Position numbers and translations under genes: made by a program. From Candidatus Saccharimonadota bacterium (lineage in GTDB: Bacteria; Patescibacteriota; Saccharimonadia; Saccharimonadales; Saccharimonadaceae): 64,000 nt of DNA. The stretch is from NCBI GenBank assembly GCA_030537075.1, contig JAUNOS010000001.1:218079-282078 (forward strand), in the 5' to 3' direction. Shown one piece after another: positions 56,000 to 64,000 of this stretch; positions within the stretch are counted from its first letter, which is position 1, and each line of letters begins with the position of its first letter. The notes beneath the pieces were generated by a model, which made no database searches, had not been told where the DNA came from, and saw only the letters and a list, made by a program, of their open reading frames with translations.

Positions 56000-56656
56000 A
56001 TGACATTTGATGACTATCGCCAGGTGGGTGAGCGTCTCATGGGTGAGGCGGACGAGCTGTATGTTTCGATAGATGTTGAAGGGGATGGCCCCGCGGGATA
56101 TGGCTCTCTAGCATCGATCGGTGCAGTAGCGGCGACAGGTGAGGAGTTCTATGCTGAAGTGGCGCCGCAGAGGCAGACGTATTTTCCAGAGTGTCGGTCT
56201 TTCATTGATAGCCTGGGGATGAGTCGGGAGTACCTTGCGAAAAATGGGCGAGCGCTCGAGGAGGTGGGACGGCAGATGAGGCGATGGGCGGACGAGTTGC
56301 GGGAGCGGTATGGGAAGCCTCTTGTCGCGATGATGTTTAATGCGGGATATGACTGGGCGCATATCGATCTGATGTTTGCCAGGGCGGCCGATGCGTATCC
56401 TGAAGCTTTCCCGAGCAGGGGGATTGATGGACAGCCACACTGTAATCCGTTCGGTATCTCACCCCTCGATAGCAAGTCGTTAGCGCTATGTCTTGATGAA
56501 AAAGCGTGGTCGTGGCGTGCGACAGAGCGTCGGCATTTGCCGGACTTCGTCGTGCCGCCTATAGATGTGACGCACCACGCCCTTGAGGATGCGAGACGTC
56601 AGTTGCAGCAGTGCTATGCCATGGTTGGATATCTTTCCGCACGATCATCGCGCTAA
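56000..56656 (+). CDS. DEDDh-type 3'-5' exonuclease
   Basis: Codes for 218 residues. Exo I is SIDVEGDGP (D25, E27), Exo II is NAGYDWAHID (D118 or D123), and Exo III is THHALEDAR with His192 and D197. This is the RNase T/DnaQ superfamily, but the sequence is closer to orphan exonucleases than to the polymerase proofreading subunit. TATACT ends six bases before the ATG. A terminator follows 13 bases after the stop. Confidence 0.85.
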   Translation: MTFDDYRQVGERLMGEADELYVSIDVEGDGPAGYGSLASIGAVAATGEEFYAEVAPQRQTYFPECRSFIDSLGMSREYLAKNGRALEEVGRQMRRWADELRERYGKPLVAMMFNAGYDWAHIDLMFARAADAYPEAFPSRGIDGQPHCNPFGISPLDSKSLALCLDEKAWSWRATERRHLPDFVVPPIDVTHHALEDARRQLQQCYAMVGYLSARSSR

Positions 56657-56668
56657 TCTCCAGGCAAT

Positions 56669-56702
56669 AAAAACCGCCCATCTCGCAGAAAGGGCGGTTT
56701 TT
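56669..56702. terminator. Bidirectional terminator
   Basis: 11-base-pair stem AAAAACCGCCC / GGGCGGTTTTT with a 12-base loop. It ends the exonuclease gene on the plus strand and the small RNA candidate on the minus strand. Confidence 0.9.
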
Positions 56703-56757
56703 CGTGTGGTGGAACTTCATCATTTCAAAGCCCCAACAGGTGCCGTCACAGAGTGAC
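56669..56757 (-). ncRNA. Orphan small RNA candidate with strong promoter
   Basis: Minus-strand unit of about 89 nt between a promoter (56764-56792) and the terminator at 56669-56702. The 5' part forms GTCAC-TCT-GTGAC, and the middle, with GCACCTGTTGGGGC, is mostly unpaired. No initiation codon with a useful frame ends before the terminator. No known RNA class was recognised. Confidence 0.5.
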
Positions 56758-56763
56758 CTTTCT

Positions 56764-56792
56764 AGTATAGCGAACCCCAGAGGGAATTGCAA
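56764..56792 (-). promoter_or_regulatory. Promoter of the minus-strand small RNA
   Basis: Minus strand TTGCAA (56787-56792), 17-base spacer, TATACT (56764-56769). Confidence 0.75.
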
Positions 56793-56827
56793 TATTTTAT
56801 TCACAATAAAAAATGTTTATGTAAATA

Positions 56828-56856
56828 TTGACAAAGTATGAGCAGTATGATAAAAT
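56828..56856 (+). promoter_or_regulatory. Promoter of the KGG-repeat gene
   Basis: TTGACA (56828-56833), 17-base spacer, TAAAAT (56851-56856). The 85-base leader contains a TTTCCAC/GTGGAAA hairpin (about 56899-56921) and GGAGG before the ATG, unlike the leaderless genes. Confidence 0.8.
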
Positions 56857-56947
56857 GAAATCATACACATATCATGTGTGAGATATAAAGGTGAGGGTTT
56901 CCACGAATATTTTGGTGGAAATCTTTTAAATAGCGGAGGAAAAGTCT

Positions 56948-57181
56948 ATGGCAGGCACCAAAGAGGGCGGCAAAAAAGCTGCAGCAAAAAACTTAGCACG
57001 TGATCCCCAGTTCTACGCCAAGATTGGCGCAAAGGGTGGCAAAAACGGCCGTACTGGCGGCTTTGCAGCAAATCCAGAGCTGGCACGTATCGCTGGCGCA
57101 AAGGGTGGCCGCATTTCGCGTCGCCGTAAAGCAAGCGAGACAGCAGTAACGACCCAGAATGACGTTACGCTAGCAGCGTAA
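56948..57181 (+). CDS. KGG-repeat general stress protein
   Basis: Codes for 77 residues. Two IGAKGG/AGAKGG units (IGAKGGKNGRTGGF and IAGAKGGRISRRRK) match the KGG stress-induced family (GsiB/con-10-like). The protein is small, basic, glycine-rich and likely hydrophilic in the stressed state. It has a consensus promoter, structured leader, strong GGAGG and its own terminator, all signs of high or controlled expression. Confidence 0.88.
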   Translation: MAGTKEGGKKAAAKNLARDPQFYAKIGAKGGKNGRTGGFAANPELARIAGAKGGRISRRRKASETAVTTQNDVTLAA

Positions 57182-57198
57182 TGCTTAGACGCAGAAAG

Positions 57199-57229
57199 AT
57201 ATAACCCCCTGAAAGCCAGGGGGTTATAT
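57199..57229. terminator. Bidirectional terminator after the KGG gene
   Basis: 13-base-pair stem ATATAACCCCCTG / CAGGGGGTTATAT with a 5-base loop; it overlaps the stop of the minus-strand gene. Confidence 0.85.
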
Positions 57230-57700
57230 TGTGTAGCGGCGAAGTTGGCAGGTTCGCGCGTCATTGACGCGCCAGGTTGTATGGCAATGAAGGCAGTGGT
57301 AATGCTGGGATTTTGTCTCTATGCCGGCGGCTCCGCACGCAGGGCAGACGCTGCGAGCATGTAGCCAGTCACGATATGTATCCAGCGCATCCTGGACAAC
57401 TTGATCCTCCATAGAAAGCGTGACGCCATAGCGTGGTGCTAGTTGATGTACGGCGTATTCCCATGCCTGACGCTCCATGGTGAGTAGCTCGATGCCCCTT
57501 GCGTAAGTTGCGTGCTGAAGTATGCCATGAGAAGCTTCGTGAAGCAGCTCCGCGATGGCTTTTAGAGAGGGTTCTGAGCGATACGATACAGACCGATCTG
57601 TCGGTGACCAGGCGCAGACGTCACCCGGTATAAAGGTTATCTCTGGGAAGTCACGCGCGAGGCGCTGAACGATGCTGGCGAGCGTTGTCGTAGCAACCAT
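57224..57700 (-). CDS. HExxH metallopeptidase-like protein with zinc ribbon
   Basis: Codes for 158 residues from ATG 57700, with GAGGAG ten bases upstream. HEASH (54-58) in LKAIAELLHEASHGIL resembles the ImmA/IrrE active-site helix, and E77 or E81 could be the third ligand. The C-terminal zinc ribbon has C119, C122, C136 and C139. It overlaps the end of the ROK kinase gene by 50 bases. No prophage or toxin gene is near, so the usual ImmA role is not supported. Function unknown. Confidence 0.75.
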   Translation of the reverse strand: MVATTTLASIVQRLARDFPEITFIPGDVCAWSPTDRSVSYRSEPSLKAIAELLHEASHGILQHATYARGIELLTMERQAWEYAVHQLAPRYGVTLSMEDQVVQDALDTYRDWLHARSVCPACGAAGIETKSQHYHCLHCHTTWRVNDARTCQLRRYTI

Positions 57701-58469
57701 AAAGCACAATCTCCTCGGCATGCGGCGCACTGATAATGGATGGCGGGGTGATGAAGGGTGGTAGGGTGTCGGCAAGGGTCTCGGTGAGCAGTGGGGTGAA
57801 ATGCTTAGCATGCGGGCCGAGACCACCACCGATCACGATACAGTCTGGCTGTATCGTCACGATGAGTGGCTGAAGTCCAACTGCCATCCGTTCAGCGACG
57901 TCGCGCCATACTCGCGGACTTGTCGTAGCCCCAAGTGCGCCCAGTGACTGTTGCAGTGCCCGGCCAGAGGCTACATCCTCCCAGGCAGCAGTATGGCCAC
58001 GATAAGTAACTCTCATGTGTCCCGCCTCTGACTGGTTAAGGGCCGGGTGGATAACGCCATCCAGAATGATACTGCTACCAATGCCAGTGCCGATAGTGAG
58101 ACACAGCCCGCAGCGTGGCATCTGAGGGAGTCGCCGCATGCTGGCGAGGCCTGCGAGGTTGGCGTCATTATCCAGCAGGATGGTTGTTTCGGGGAAGCTT
58201 GTAGCGAACATGTCGCGAAGTGGTACATTGTGCCAGTTGAGATTAGTGCAAGTGAGGGCTACGCCATCACGGACGATACCAGGAAGGCCGATGGACAGAT
58301 GAGTGACGATATTCATACCGGCCATATCAACAATATATTCGCAGACAGTCTCGGTGTAAATCGTTGGATCGCTTGGGGTCGGGATACGTGCGACCTTTTC
58401 TAGGGCGCCATCATCGCTAAAACGGCCGATGAGAGTTTTTGTCCCTCCAGTATCAACAGCTATAATCAT
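57651..58469 (-). CDS. ROK-family sugar kinase
   Basis: Codes for 272 residues. The ATP phosphate loop is AVDTGGTKTLIGRF, the catalytic Asp is in LLDNDANLAG, and the second phosphate motif is LTIGTGIGSSIIL. The zinc motif CxCGxxGCxE of most ROK kinases is absent; the same place reads GHTAAWEDVASG after AGHM. The substrate is probably glucose or a related sugar. TATACT on the minus strand ends seven bases before the ATG. Confidence 0.88.
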   Translation of the reverse strand: MIIAVDTGGTKTLIGRFSDDGALEKVARIPTPSDPTIYTETVCEYIVDMAGMNIVTHLSIGLPGIVRDGVALTCTNLNWHNVPLRDMFATSFPETTILLDNDANLAGLASMRRLPQMPRCGLCLTIGTGIGSSIILDGVIHPALNQSEAGHMRVTYRGHTAAWEDVASGRALQQSLGALGATTSPRVWRDVAERMAVGLQPLIVTIQPDCIVIGGGLGPHAKHFTPLLTETLADTLPPFITPPSIISAPHAEEIVLYGCYDNARQHRSAPRA

Positions 58470-58526
58470 AGATACTAGTATACCTCTTTACCTATCTGGC
58501 GACAATATGATATAATAACTACTATT

Positions 58527-59009
58527 ATGAATCAGCAGAGTGGACAGCGCAAATATACCATCACTTATATTATCGTGGCAGCGGTGCTTGTTGCATTGGC
58601 CCTAGTGGCGCTCTATGGTGTGCGCCAGGCAACAACCAGCCAGACCGAGCCGCCAATTTCTTCCGAATCTCTCGCTGAGCACCAAGATGGATCAAAGCCG
58701 CACACTGAAGCATCTCCTGCAACACCGAAGCAAAACACTCAGCAAGAGAAGAAAGATAAGCAAGAAGACAAGAAGCAGGCAGCTCCTTCGGGGCAGCCAG
58801 CACCAGACCATCAGGCATCGAGTACACAGCCGACTACCCCTCGGCAGTCGCGTCCGCAGGAGTCTCGTACGGCGACGGGTTCGTCTGAGTCGTCAGCCAC
58901 TAGCCTTCCGACAACTGGTCCAGCGGAAGATGGCATCATTCCTGGCATTGCATTGGCAGTTCTCACGAGCGTGGCTCTGGCGTATCGTCGCTCGTCGCTC
59001 CTTGTCTAG
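58527..59009 (+). CDS. Small LPXTG-anchored, disordered surface protein
   Basis: Codes for 160 residues. An N-terminal signal or anchor helix (about 11-30) is followed by about 95 residues of Gln/Lys/Pro/Ser/Thr-rich linker. The end is SLPTTGPAEDG, a membrane helix and YRRSSLLV, a standard sortase signal with LPTTG at 127. The residues after LPXTG (PAE) resemble those of the 648-residue protein (PGE). It has no folded domain, so it may be a stalk or a pilus-like subunit. TATAAT lies ten bases before the ATG. Confidence 0.8.
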   Translation: MNQQSGQRKYTITYIIVAAVLVALALVALYGVRQATTSQTEPPISSESLAEHQDGSKPHTEASPATPKQNTQQEKKDKQEDKKQAAPSGQPAPDHQASSTQPTTPRQSRPQESRTATGSSESSATSLPTTGPAEDGIIPGIALAVLTSVALAYRRSSLLV

Positions 59010-59012
59010 CCC

Positions 59013-59041
59013 TTTACTCTTTCGGGTATCTCCTGTATAAT
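59013..59041 (+). promoter_or_regulatory. Promoter of rpsA-infB
   Basis: TTTACT (59013-59018), 17-base spacer, TATAAT (59036-59041). The leader of about 80 bases holds a four-codon upstream frame (ATG GCG CGC TGA, start 59069). Confidence 0.75.
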
Positions 59042-59126
59042 AAAAAGAGATTTTCGAGAGGTGTGTTCATGGCGCGCTGATTGAAATAAGTAATAGCAAC
59101 CATAATAAGAGGAGTCTTTGGGGTTT

Positions 59127-60197
59127 ATGACACAGCCATTGACAATGGATGACCTGCTGGCACAAGCAGGCGACTCGGTGAAGCAGCTCACGCTTGGTGA
59201 GGTGGTTCACGGGACAATTTTATCAGTAAAGAAGCACGAAGTATTGATCGATCTAGGGCCACTAGGTGTTGGTTTGGTGCCGCGCCGTGAGGTTGGTTTT
59301 TCGAAGAATTGCGCTGTTGGTGATGAGGTAACTGCGAGTGTTGTCGAGACGGAACTGGACAACGGCTACTCACTGCTGAGTATGCGTAAGGCTGCGAAGG
59401 ATCGCGGTTGGGACGAGGTGCTCGTTAAGCTTGAGTCGGGTGAGATCATCACTGTGACGCCGTACGACGCAAACCGCGGTGGTCTGCTGGCTGAGTACGA
59501 AGGTGTGCGCGGTTTCTTGCCAGTGTCGCAGCTGTCGGCCGAGCATTACCCACGTGTTGGTTCAAGCGACAAGGAAGAAATTTTGCAGCGCTTGAATGTA
59601 CTCGTCAACAAGGAGATTCGTGTTCGTATCCTGGACGCTGATCGCAAGGCGAACAAGCTGATCTTCTCTGAGAAGGAAGCGATCAAGGAAGGCCTGGCGG
59701 AGCGCTTTGAGAAGCTGTCAGTCGGTGATACCGTGAAGGGTGTGGTTACTGGCGTGGTAGACTTCGGTGTCTTCGTGAATGTTGAAGGTATCGAGGGCCT
59801 GATTCACATCTCAGAAATTAGCTGGGAGCGGGTGAACAATCCGGGCGATTACGTCAAGGTCGGCCAGACGGTTGAGGCAAAGATCATTGCTATCGATAAG
59901 GAGCGCTTGAGCTTGAGTATGAAGCAGCTGACCAAGGACCCTTGGCTGGATGAAGTTGAGCAGTTCAAGCCTGGCGATGACGTTGAGGGTACGGTGACCC
60001 GCATCACGCCGTTCGGTGCGTTTGTACAGCTAAGCTCAAGTGTCGAGGCGTTGGTGCATGTCTCAGAGTTGGGCGGTGATGGCACCGATCCTGAAAAGGT
60101 CTTTACGCTGAATGAGCGCAAGAGCTTTACGATCCTTGATATCGATAAAGATAATCGCAAAATCTCACTGTCGCTGGTCGGCGGTAAGAAAAAATAA
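59127..60197 (+). CDS. rpsA: 30S ribosomal protein S1
   Basis: Codes for 356 residues with four S1 OB-fold repeats (about 22-92, 108-178, 193-262 and 278-350). The third, VKGVVTGVVDFGVFVNVEGIEGLIHISEISW, and the fourth are the best conserved. Four repeats are fewer than the six of E. coli and match the shorter S1 of many CPR and Gram-positive bacteria. An in-frame TTG at 59118 lies close behind GAGGAG and is a possible start. It probably forms an operon with infB 64 bases downstream. Confidence 0.93.
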   Translation: MTQPLTMDDLLAQAGDSVKQLTLGEVVHGTILSVKKHEVLIDLGPLGVGLVPRREVGFSKNCAVGDEVTASVVETELDNGYSLLSMRKAAKDRGWDEVLVKLESGEIITVTPYDANRGGLLAEYEGVRGFLPVSQLSAEHYPRVGSSDKEEILQRLNVLVNKEIRVRILDADRKANKLIFSEKEAIKEGLAERFEKLSVGDTVKGVVTGVVDFGVFVNVEGIEGLIHISEISWERVNNPGDYVKVGQTVEAKIIAIDKERLSLSMKQLTKDPWLDEVEQFKPGDDVEGTVTRITPFGAFVQLSSSVEALVHVSELGGDGTDPEKVFTLNERKSFTILDIDKDNRKISLSLVGGKKK

Positions 60198-60261
60198 GCC
60201 TATACGACAATAACTAAACAGTTCGCCGAGTGTGTCAGGGGCGAGGAAAGGAAACGAGCAG

Positions 60262-62031
60262 ATGACAGAGAAGGTTGTCGCAATTGCAGATTCAGTAACC
60301 GTCGGAGAGCTCGCTACTACGCTTAACCTCCCCGTGACAACGCTCATTGGCGAACTGTTTAAAAATGGTATCGCGGCGACGATAAATCAGCGGCTGGATT
60401 TCGAGACGGCTTCTATCATCGTTGAGGAGCTGGGGTTGGACGTGACACTTGAAAAAAAGGCGCAGGCGGCTGGTCCGGCGCGTTCGGTTCACCAGCTGAC
60501 TGATAAGGCGGTGCCACGGCCACCTATCGTGGCGGTGATGGGCCATGTCGATCACGGTAAGACGAGTCTACTGGACGCCATCCTCGACAAGAAGACGGCT
60601 GAAGGTGAAGCGGGCGGAATTACCCAGCACATTAGCGCTTATCAGACAGAGCGCAAGGGTCGGATGGTCACGCTGCTGGACACTCCAGGTCACGAGGCCT
60701 TCGCGGCACTGCGCCAGCACGGTGCGGTGCTGACTGACGTCGTGATCATCGTGGTGGCGGCGGATGATGGCGTCAAGCCACAGACTGTCGAGGCAATTCG
60801 CTTCGCGCGCTCAGCCAACGCCAAGATTGTAGTGGCTATCAACAAGATCGACAAAGACACCGCTAACCCTCAACTAGTGAAGACGCAGTTGGCGTCAGAG
60901 CACGGCCTCAACCCAGAGGAATGGGGCGGCGACACCGTGATGGTCGAAGTCAGTGCCAAGACGGGGCAGAACCTCGATACTCTGCTGGACATGGTGCTGC
61001 TAGTAGCTGACATGGAGGACCTGAAAGCAGACGAAGAGACGCCGGCCGAAGGGCTGGTTATCGAGGCGCACATGGAAACTGGCCGTGGCGCGGTGGTGGG
61101 ACTGCTGGTGGAGCACGGCCAGCTGAAACCGTCACACTATCTGGTGGCGGGCACGGCGTATGGTCGGGTGCGCACCATGACGGACTTTCGTGGGCAGGCT
61201 ATGAAGCTGGCTGGCCCGTCGACACCAGTGAACGTGACGGGGTTCAAGGAGCTGCCGCAGTTCGGTGATAGCTTCTGTATCGTGAAGAGCGAGAAGGAAG
61301 CTCGGCATATGGCGCATCAGGCTCGCCTGGAGCAGGAAAAGATGGCGGCCAGTACCAATGTGACCAGTTCTGACATCCTAAAAATGATGAGCCAAAAGCA
61401 TGATGCTGAGGCATTTAATGTTCTTATCAAGGCTGATGTTCAGGGGTCGCTTACGTCGGTGATCGACAGTCTGAAGCTGATAGACACCGGTGGCCTGGTC
61501 AACCTTCACGTCATCGGCAGCGGCGTGGGTAATATTTCAGAAAATGATATCAACCTCGCAGTGGGCGAGCACACCGTAGTCTATGGCTTTAACGTCGAGC
61601 TGCCCCCTGCGGTGAAGCGACTGGCGGCGCGCGAGAAGGTGGAGGTGCGACTGTACCGCGTGATCTACGAATTACTAGACGACGCGAAGAGCTCGATGGA
61701 AGCGCTGCTGGCGCCAGAAGTCGTCGAGACGGAAATTGGCGCCTTGATGGTGAAGGGCGTGTTCCGCACCATGCGCGAGGAGGTTATCGCTGGTGGTGAA
61801 GTGATGAGCGGTAAGGTGTACAAGGGCCTGTTGGCGCGCTTAAAGCGGGGCGGTGAGCAGATCGCTGAGGTTGAGGTATCGAGTGTACAGCGTCAGCAAT
61901 CTGAAGCGAAAGAAGTGTTCGAAGGCGACATGTGCGGCCTCAGTCTGAAGACAGCGAAGAAGCTAGTCGTCGAGGAGGGGGATACGCTGGAGTTCTTTAC
62001 GAGGGAGTTGGTGAAGAAGACATTGTCTTGA
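60262..62031 (+). CDS. infB: Translation initiation factor IF-2
   Basis: Codes for 589 residues. A short N-terminal IF2-N domain is followed by the G domain: G1 GHVDHGKTS (94-102), G2 [11 protein letters not shown]3 DTPGHEAF, G4 NKID. Domains II-IV follow and bind fMet-tRNA. The long disordered N-terminus of other IF-2 proteins is missing. The start at 60262 is behind AAAGGAAACGAGCAG; an upstream ATG at 60232 is in frame but has no site. Confidence 0.96.
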   Translation: MTEKVVAIADSVTVGELATTLNLPVTTLIGELFKNGIAATINQRLDFETASIIVEELGLDVTLEKKAQAAGPARSVHQLTDKAVPRPPIVAVMGHVDHGKTSLLDAILDKKTAEGEAGGITQHISAYQTERKGRMVTLLDTPGHEAFAALRQHGAVLTDVVIIVVAADDGVKPQTVEAIRFARSANAKIVVAINKIDKDTANPQLVKTQLASEHGLNPEEWGGDTVMVEVSAKTGQNLDTLLDMVLLVADMEDLKADEETPAEGLVIEAHMETGRGAVVGLLVEHGQLKPSHYLVAGTAYGRVRTMTDFRGQAMKLAGPSTPVNVTGFKELPQFGDSFCIVKSEKEARHMAHQARLEQEKMAASTNVTSSDILKMMSQKHDAEAFNVLIKADVQGSLTSVIDSLKLIDTGGLVNLHVIGSGVGNISENDINLAVGEHTVVYGFNVELPPAVKRLAAREKVEVRLYRVIYELLDDAKSSMEALLAPEVVETEIGALMVKGVFRTMREEVIAGGEVMSGKVYKGLLARLKRGGEQIAEVEVSSVQRQQSEAKEVFEGDMCGLSLKTAKKLVVEEGDTLEFFTRELVKKTLS

Positions 62032-62046
62032 CGTGGTCTCCTGCTA

Positions 62047-62075
62047 TTGACTTTTTTAGTAACTTGTGCTAAAAT
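62047..62075 (+). promoter_or_regulatory. Promoter of the 509-residue protein gene
   Basis: TTGACT (62047-62052), 17-base spacer, TAAAAT (62070-62075). The leader of about 70 bases contains a TAGGAG/CTCCTA stem and is longer than normal here. Confidence 0.75.
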
Positions 62076-62148
62076 CATATCCAGTAGGAGTGGTATACCT
62101 TCCGTATCAGCCTGCTCCTAATAATAGAAAGGATAGTAACTAGTACAT

Positions 62149-63678
62149 ATGCCAGAAATACAGGACCTAGTACGGAGATCAAAGAATATTACTCCAGGGG
62201 GCTTTATTGAAGGAGCCCTTGACTCTCAGTCTCAAGAGGAGAATGTGGCACCCAGGCGTCCATTACGTAAACGGCTTGGTCGATTTGCAGTCCGTACGGC
62301 ACTTGGCATGCGCAGGGCGCGAGCGCGGGTCGAGGTGTATGGTGCTGGAGGGGCCACTCGACAGTGGCTTGGTATGGCAAAAAATAAGCTATATAGCGAG
62401 CCCGCGCAATCTCTGGGCAACTGGTTTGCTGCCCGCAGGTCACGCAAGTCGTCCGAGCAGGAATCCAGTCGGAAGCGCTCAATTCGAGAGCGCATTGGCC
62501 AGCGCGCGGTTGGTGCTGCCCTCGCAAGTCGGGCTGGCTTGACGTGGGTTGGTAACCGTGCGACAAAGGCGTTTGGAGCTGCTGGTCGGGGGTTTAGCGC
62601 CGCTAAGGAATTCGCATACGATAAGCCGGGCCGATTTATTGGGTCATGGTTTGCTTCAAGGGGGCTCCAGCGATCGGGAGAGACGAGCGAGGAATATCGT
62701 AGCCGCATGGAGCGGCGCGGTAAGATGCTAACGGGAGCTGTGTATGTATCACTGGGGGCGATAGCGGTGAGTAAAGTGATTGGTATGATGACGGGTATGT
62801 CTGGAGGCGGTTCACACACGAGCGAGTTCGCCAGTATGACGACCACGCCAACTGCCTCTGAGGGTCTAGCCCCTGTAGAGCCGCTGCCCCCTGTTGATAC
62901 GCAGGTTGGCTTAGATGCAGCTGGGAGCGGTGTTGATGTACAGAATGATGTGGTCAGTGCGCCAGTGGATAGTGGTATCGATTTAAGCAGTTCTGTTGAG
63001 ATTGATAAAAATATACACGGCCCAGAGCATGTTATTCAGGACGTTCTTGATAAAAACCCTGAAGAGGCCGATAAGGTGTTCGCCCAATTGATGGATGAAC
63101 TTGGCTCTGAAGGAATCTTGCAGAATGAAGAGGGAGAGCCAGTTCAACTTGTGGAATATGACAAGATTGGCTGGGGCTTTAGCGGCGAGGGGTCTGAAAC
63201 CGTTTCACTCTCTGACGAGGCGCAAGAGTTTCTCGGAGGCTCAGTTGCTGAGGGTGATGTTGATGGTCGTGCTATCGATGTCGCCGCGGATGCAGCGCTT
63301 CCAGAGACCGGTGCGGTTGATGCTGCGCCGTACGATGTGGCGTCAGAGCCAGCAATTTTAGAATATGGCGGTACAGGCAGCACGGTTTCTATTGATGCAT
63401 CTGGCGCCTATTCATTTGGCTATACGACATCGCCGGAGGAGTTGATGGGCCAGATCGTAAAACATGAGTTTAACAAGGAGCTGTCTGACGGCGAAGTGCA
63501 CAGGCTCATTAATGATTTGTATCGTGCTACTGATGGCAAGCTATTTGAAGGTGTGACGACGATGCGTGTTGGTGCTGGAAATGTCTGGATTATGGAGGCG
63601 GGTGGCACAACCAATGGACTGACGGCGCAGGCTAAGGGTGCCTTGGAAGAGTTGGCGTCTCAGAATTGGCGTTCATAG
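62149..63678 (+). CDS. Large membrane protein with duplicated basic N-terminal unit
   Basis: Codes for 509 residues. Residues 38-105 and 112-183 look like two copies of one basic unit: LRKRLGRFAVRTALG ... SLGNWFAARRSR and IRERIGQRAVGAALA ... FIGSWFASRGLQ. One membrane helix lies near 193-213. The remaining 290 residues are acidic (ASP/Glu/Gly rich) and end in a small folded-looking part (SPEELMGQIVKHEFNKELSDGEVHRLINDLYRATDGK). So a basic half, a helix and an acidic half follow in order. No family recognised. The orientation could put either half outside. Confidence 0.7.
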   Translation: MPEIQDLVRRSKNITPGGFIEGALDSQSQEENVAPRRPLRKRLGRFAVRTALGMRRARARVEVYGAGGATRQWLGMAKNKLYSEPAQSLGNWFAARRSRKSSEQESSRKRSIRERIGQRAVGAALASRAGLTWVGNRATKAFGAAGRGFSAAKEFAYDKPGRFIGSWFASRGLQRSGETSEEYRSRMERRGKMLTGAVYVSLGAIAVSKVIGMMTGMSGGGSHTSEFASMTTTPTASEGLAPVEPLPPVDTQVGLDAAGSGVDVQNDVVSAPVDSGIDLSSSVEIDKNIHGPEHVIQDVLDKNPEEADKVFAQLMDELGSEGILQNEEGEPVQLVEYDKIGWGFSGEGSETVSLSDEAQEFLGGSVAEGDVDGRAIDVAADAALPETGAVDAAPYDVASEPAILEYGGTGSTVSIDASGAYSFGYTTSPEELMGQIVKHEFNKELSDGEVHRLINDLYRATDGKLFEGVTTMRVGAGNVWIMEAGGTTNGLTAQAKGALEELASQNWRS

Positions 63679-63698
63679 ACGGGTCGTAGTCCAGTCTG

Positions 63699-63704
63699 GT
63701 ATAA
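63699..63704 (+). promoter_or_regulatory. -10 box of the last gene
   Basis: TATAAT giving a short leader with AAAGGAGA before ATG 63741. Confidence 0.6.
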
Positions 63705-63740
63705 TAGAAGCAATAGTGGTCTATCAGCAAAGGAGACGAT

Positions 63741-64000
63741 ATGTTCCAGTTAGATGAAAATTTCCTAAAAGAAATCGGACTTGATCAGTTGCCATATGAG
63801 CAGAAGAAGCCGTTTTTGCAGCATATTTACAGCGAGCTGGAGCTGCGGGTCGGTGAGCGTCTCAGTCAGGGCATGAGTGATGCGCAGCTGGATGAGTTCG
63901 CGACTATCATCGACAAGGCGCCTGGTGCGGTGGATGCGTTTTTAGCAAAGCACGCGCCAAATTATACGCAGGAGCCGATGTTTCAGCGTCTGGTGCAGGC
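63741..64000 (+). CDS. DUF5663-like protein, 5' part (runs off window)
   Basis: The first 86 codons are in the window. The sequence MFQLDENFLKEIGLDQLPYEQKKPFLQHIYSELELRVG matches the pattern of the DUF5663 domain found in CPR genomes: a short helix, a LP turn and a long helix with ExxxRV. AAGGAGA lies six bases before the ATG. A family call from memory of the pattern is moderately safe; the function is unknown. Confidence 0.7.
   Translation, partial: MFQLDENFLKEIGLDQLPYEQKKPFLQHIYSELELRVGERLSQGMSDAQLDEFATIIDKAPGAVDAFLAKHAPNYTQEPMFQRLVQ

Noticed and set aside
56706-56757. Short plus-strand frame after the exonuclease gene
   Set aside because: It lies beyond a terminator and has no start signal; the minus-strand promoter is much stronger.
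59069-59080. Upstream frame Met-Ala-Arg-stop in the rpsA leader as an attenuator
   Set aside because: Too short to judge, and no competing hairpins are obvious; recorded only in the promoter entry.

Overview
The window reads as chromosomal DNA of a Saccharibacteria (TM7, Patescibacteria/CPR) bacterium with roughly balanced GC. The main evidence is the 16S rRNA gene, which has the TM7-typical U at E. coli position 912. Supporting points are compact overlapping genes, a Gram-positive-like surface with LPXTG proteins, a type IV pilus locus without any secretin, and many small proteins with little recognisable homology. This assignment is my reading of the sequence, not a database match.

Layout. 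1-1364: end of a TlyA-type rRNA methyltransferase gene, convergent with ychF. 1434-16893: a large type IV pilus locus (small membrane protein, 1168-residue secreted protein, pilM-pilN-pilO, small membrane protein, pilB-pilT-pilC, major pilin candidate, pilD, and four minor-pilin-like genes resembling GspH, I, J and K). 16902-22719: tyrosine recombinase, ndk, two tRNAs each tightly followed by a protein gene, a PH-like membrane protein, a SurA-like foldase, a membrane GT2 glycosyltransferase and nrdR. 22843-31623: a new 47-codon gene, tRNA-Val(GAC), thrS, HAD phosphatase, ATL protein, miaA, winged-helix protein, degenerate MBL protein, rpmB, M50 protease, a 6S-like RNA, a Nudix-RNase H fusion, rnpB and infC-rpmI-rplT. 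31722-35131: comM, tmRNA, and 1.4 kb without a convincing protein gene that carries several promoters and strong RNA structure. 35132-41440: a VirD4/TraG-like ATPase with a disordered partner, and a DUF11/LPXTG surface protein operon. 41612-46536: gyrB-gyrA and a PAP2-like gene. 46537-54052: rRNA genes in which 16S and 23S-5S are separate transcription units with three tRNAs, a small minus-strand gene and pyrD between them. 54104-64000: anchored C39-like protease, DEDDh exonuclease, an orphan small RNA candidate, KGG-repeat stress protein, HExxH/zinc-ribbon protein, ROK kinase, LPXTG mini-protein, rpsA-infB, a large membrane protein and the start of one more gene.

Two themes tie the window together. 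First, about twenty transcription units have a -10 box (TATAAT or close) ending 6-8 bases before the start codon, so their mRNAs should be leaderless; downstream genes in operons use ordinary AGGAG sites, and the 16S 3' end keeps the anti-SD CCTCC. Second, a large part of the window serves the cell surface and DNA handling: pilus, ComM, a TraG-like ATPase, LPXTG proteins and a membrane-anchored C39-like protease. This fits an episymbiont that must attach to a host and take up DNA, but the window itself does not prove that lifestyle.

Candidates for undescribed biology are the structured RNA region 34685-35090, two promoter-to-terminator small RNA units (33764-33858 and 56669-56757, minus strand), a tmRNA whose T-loop lacks the universal UUCRA signature, and the tRNA-to-ORF junctions at 18585/18594 and 20245/20253.
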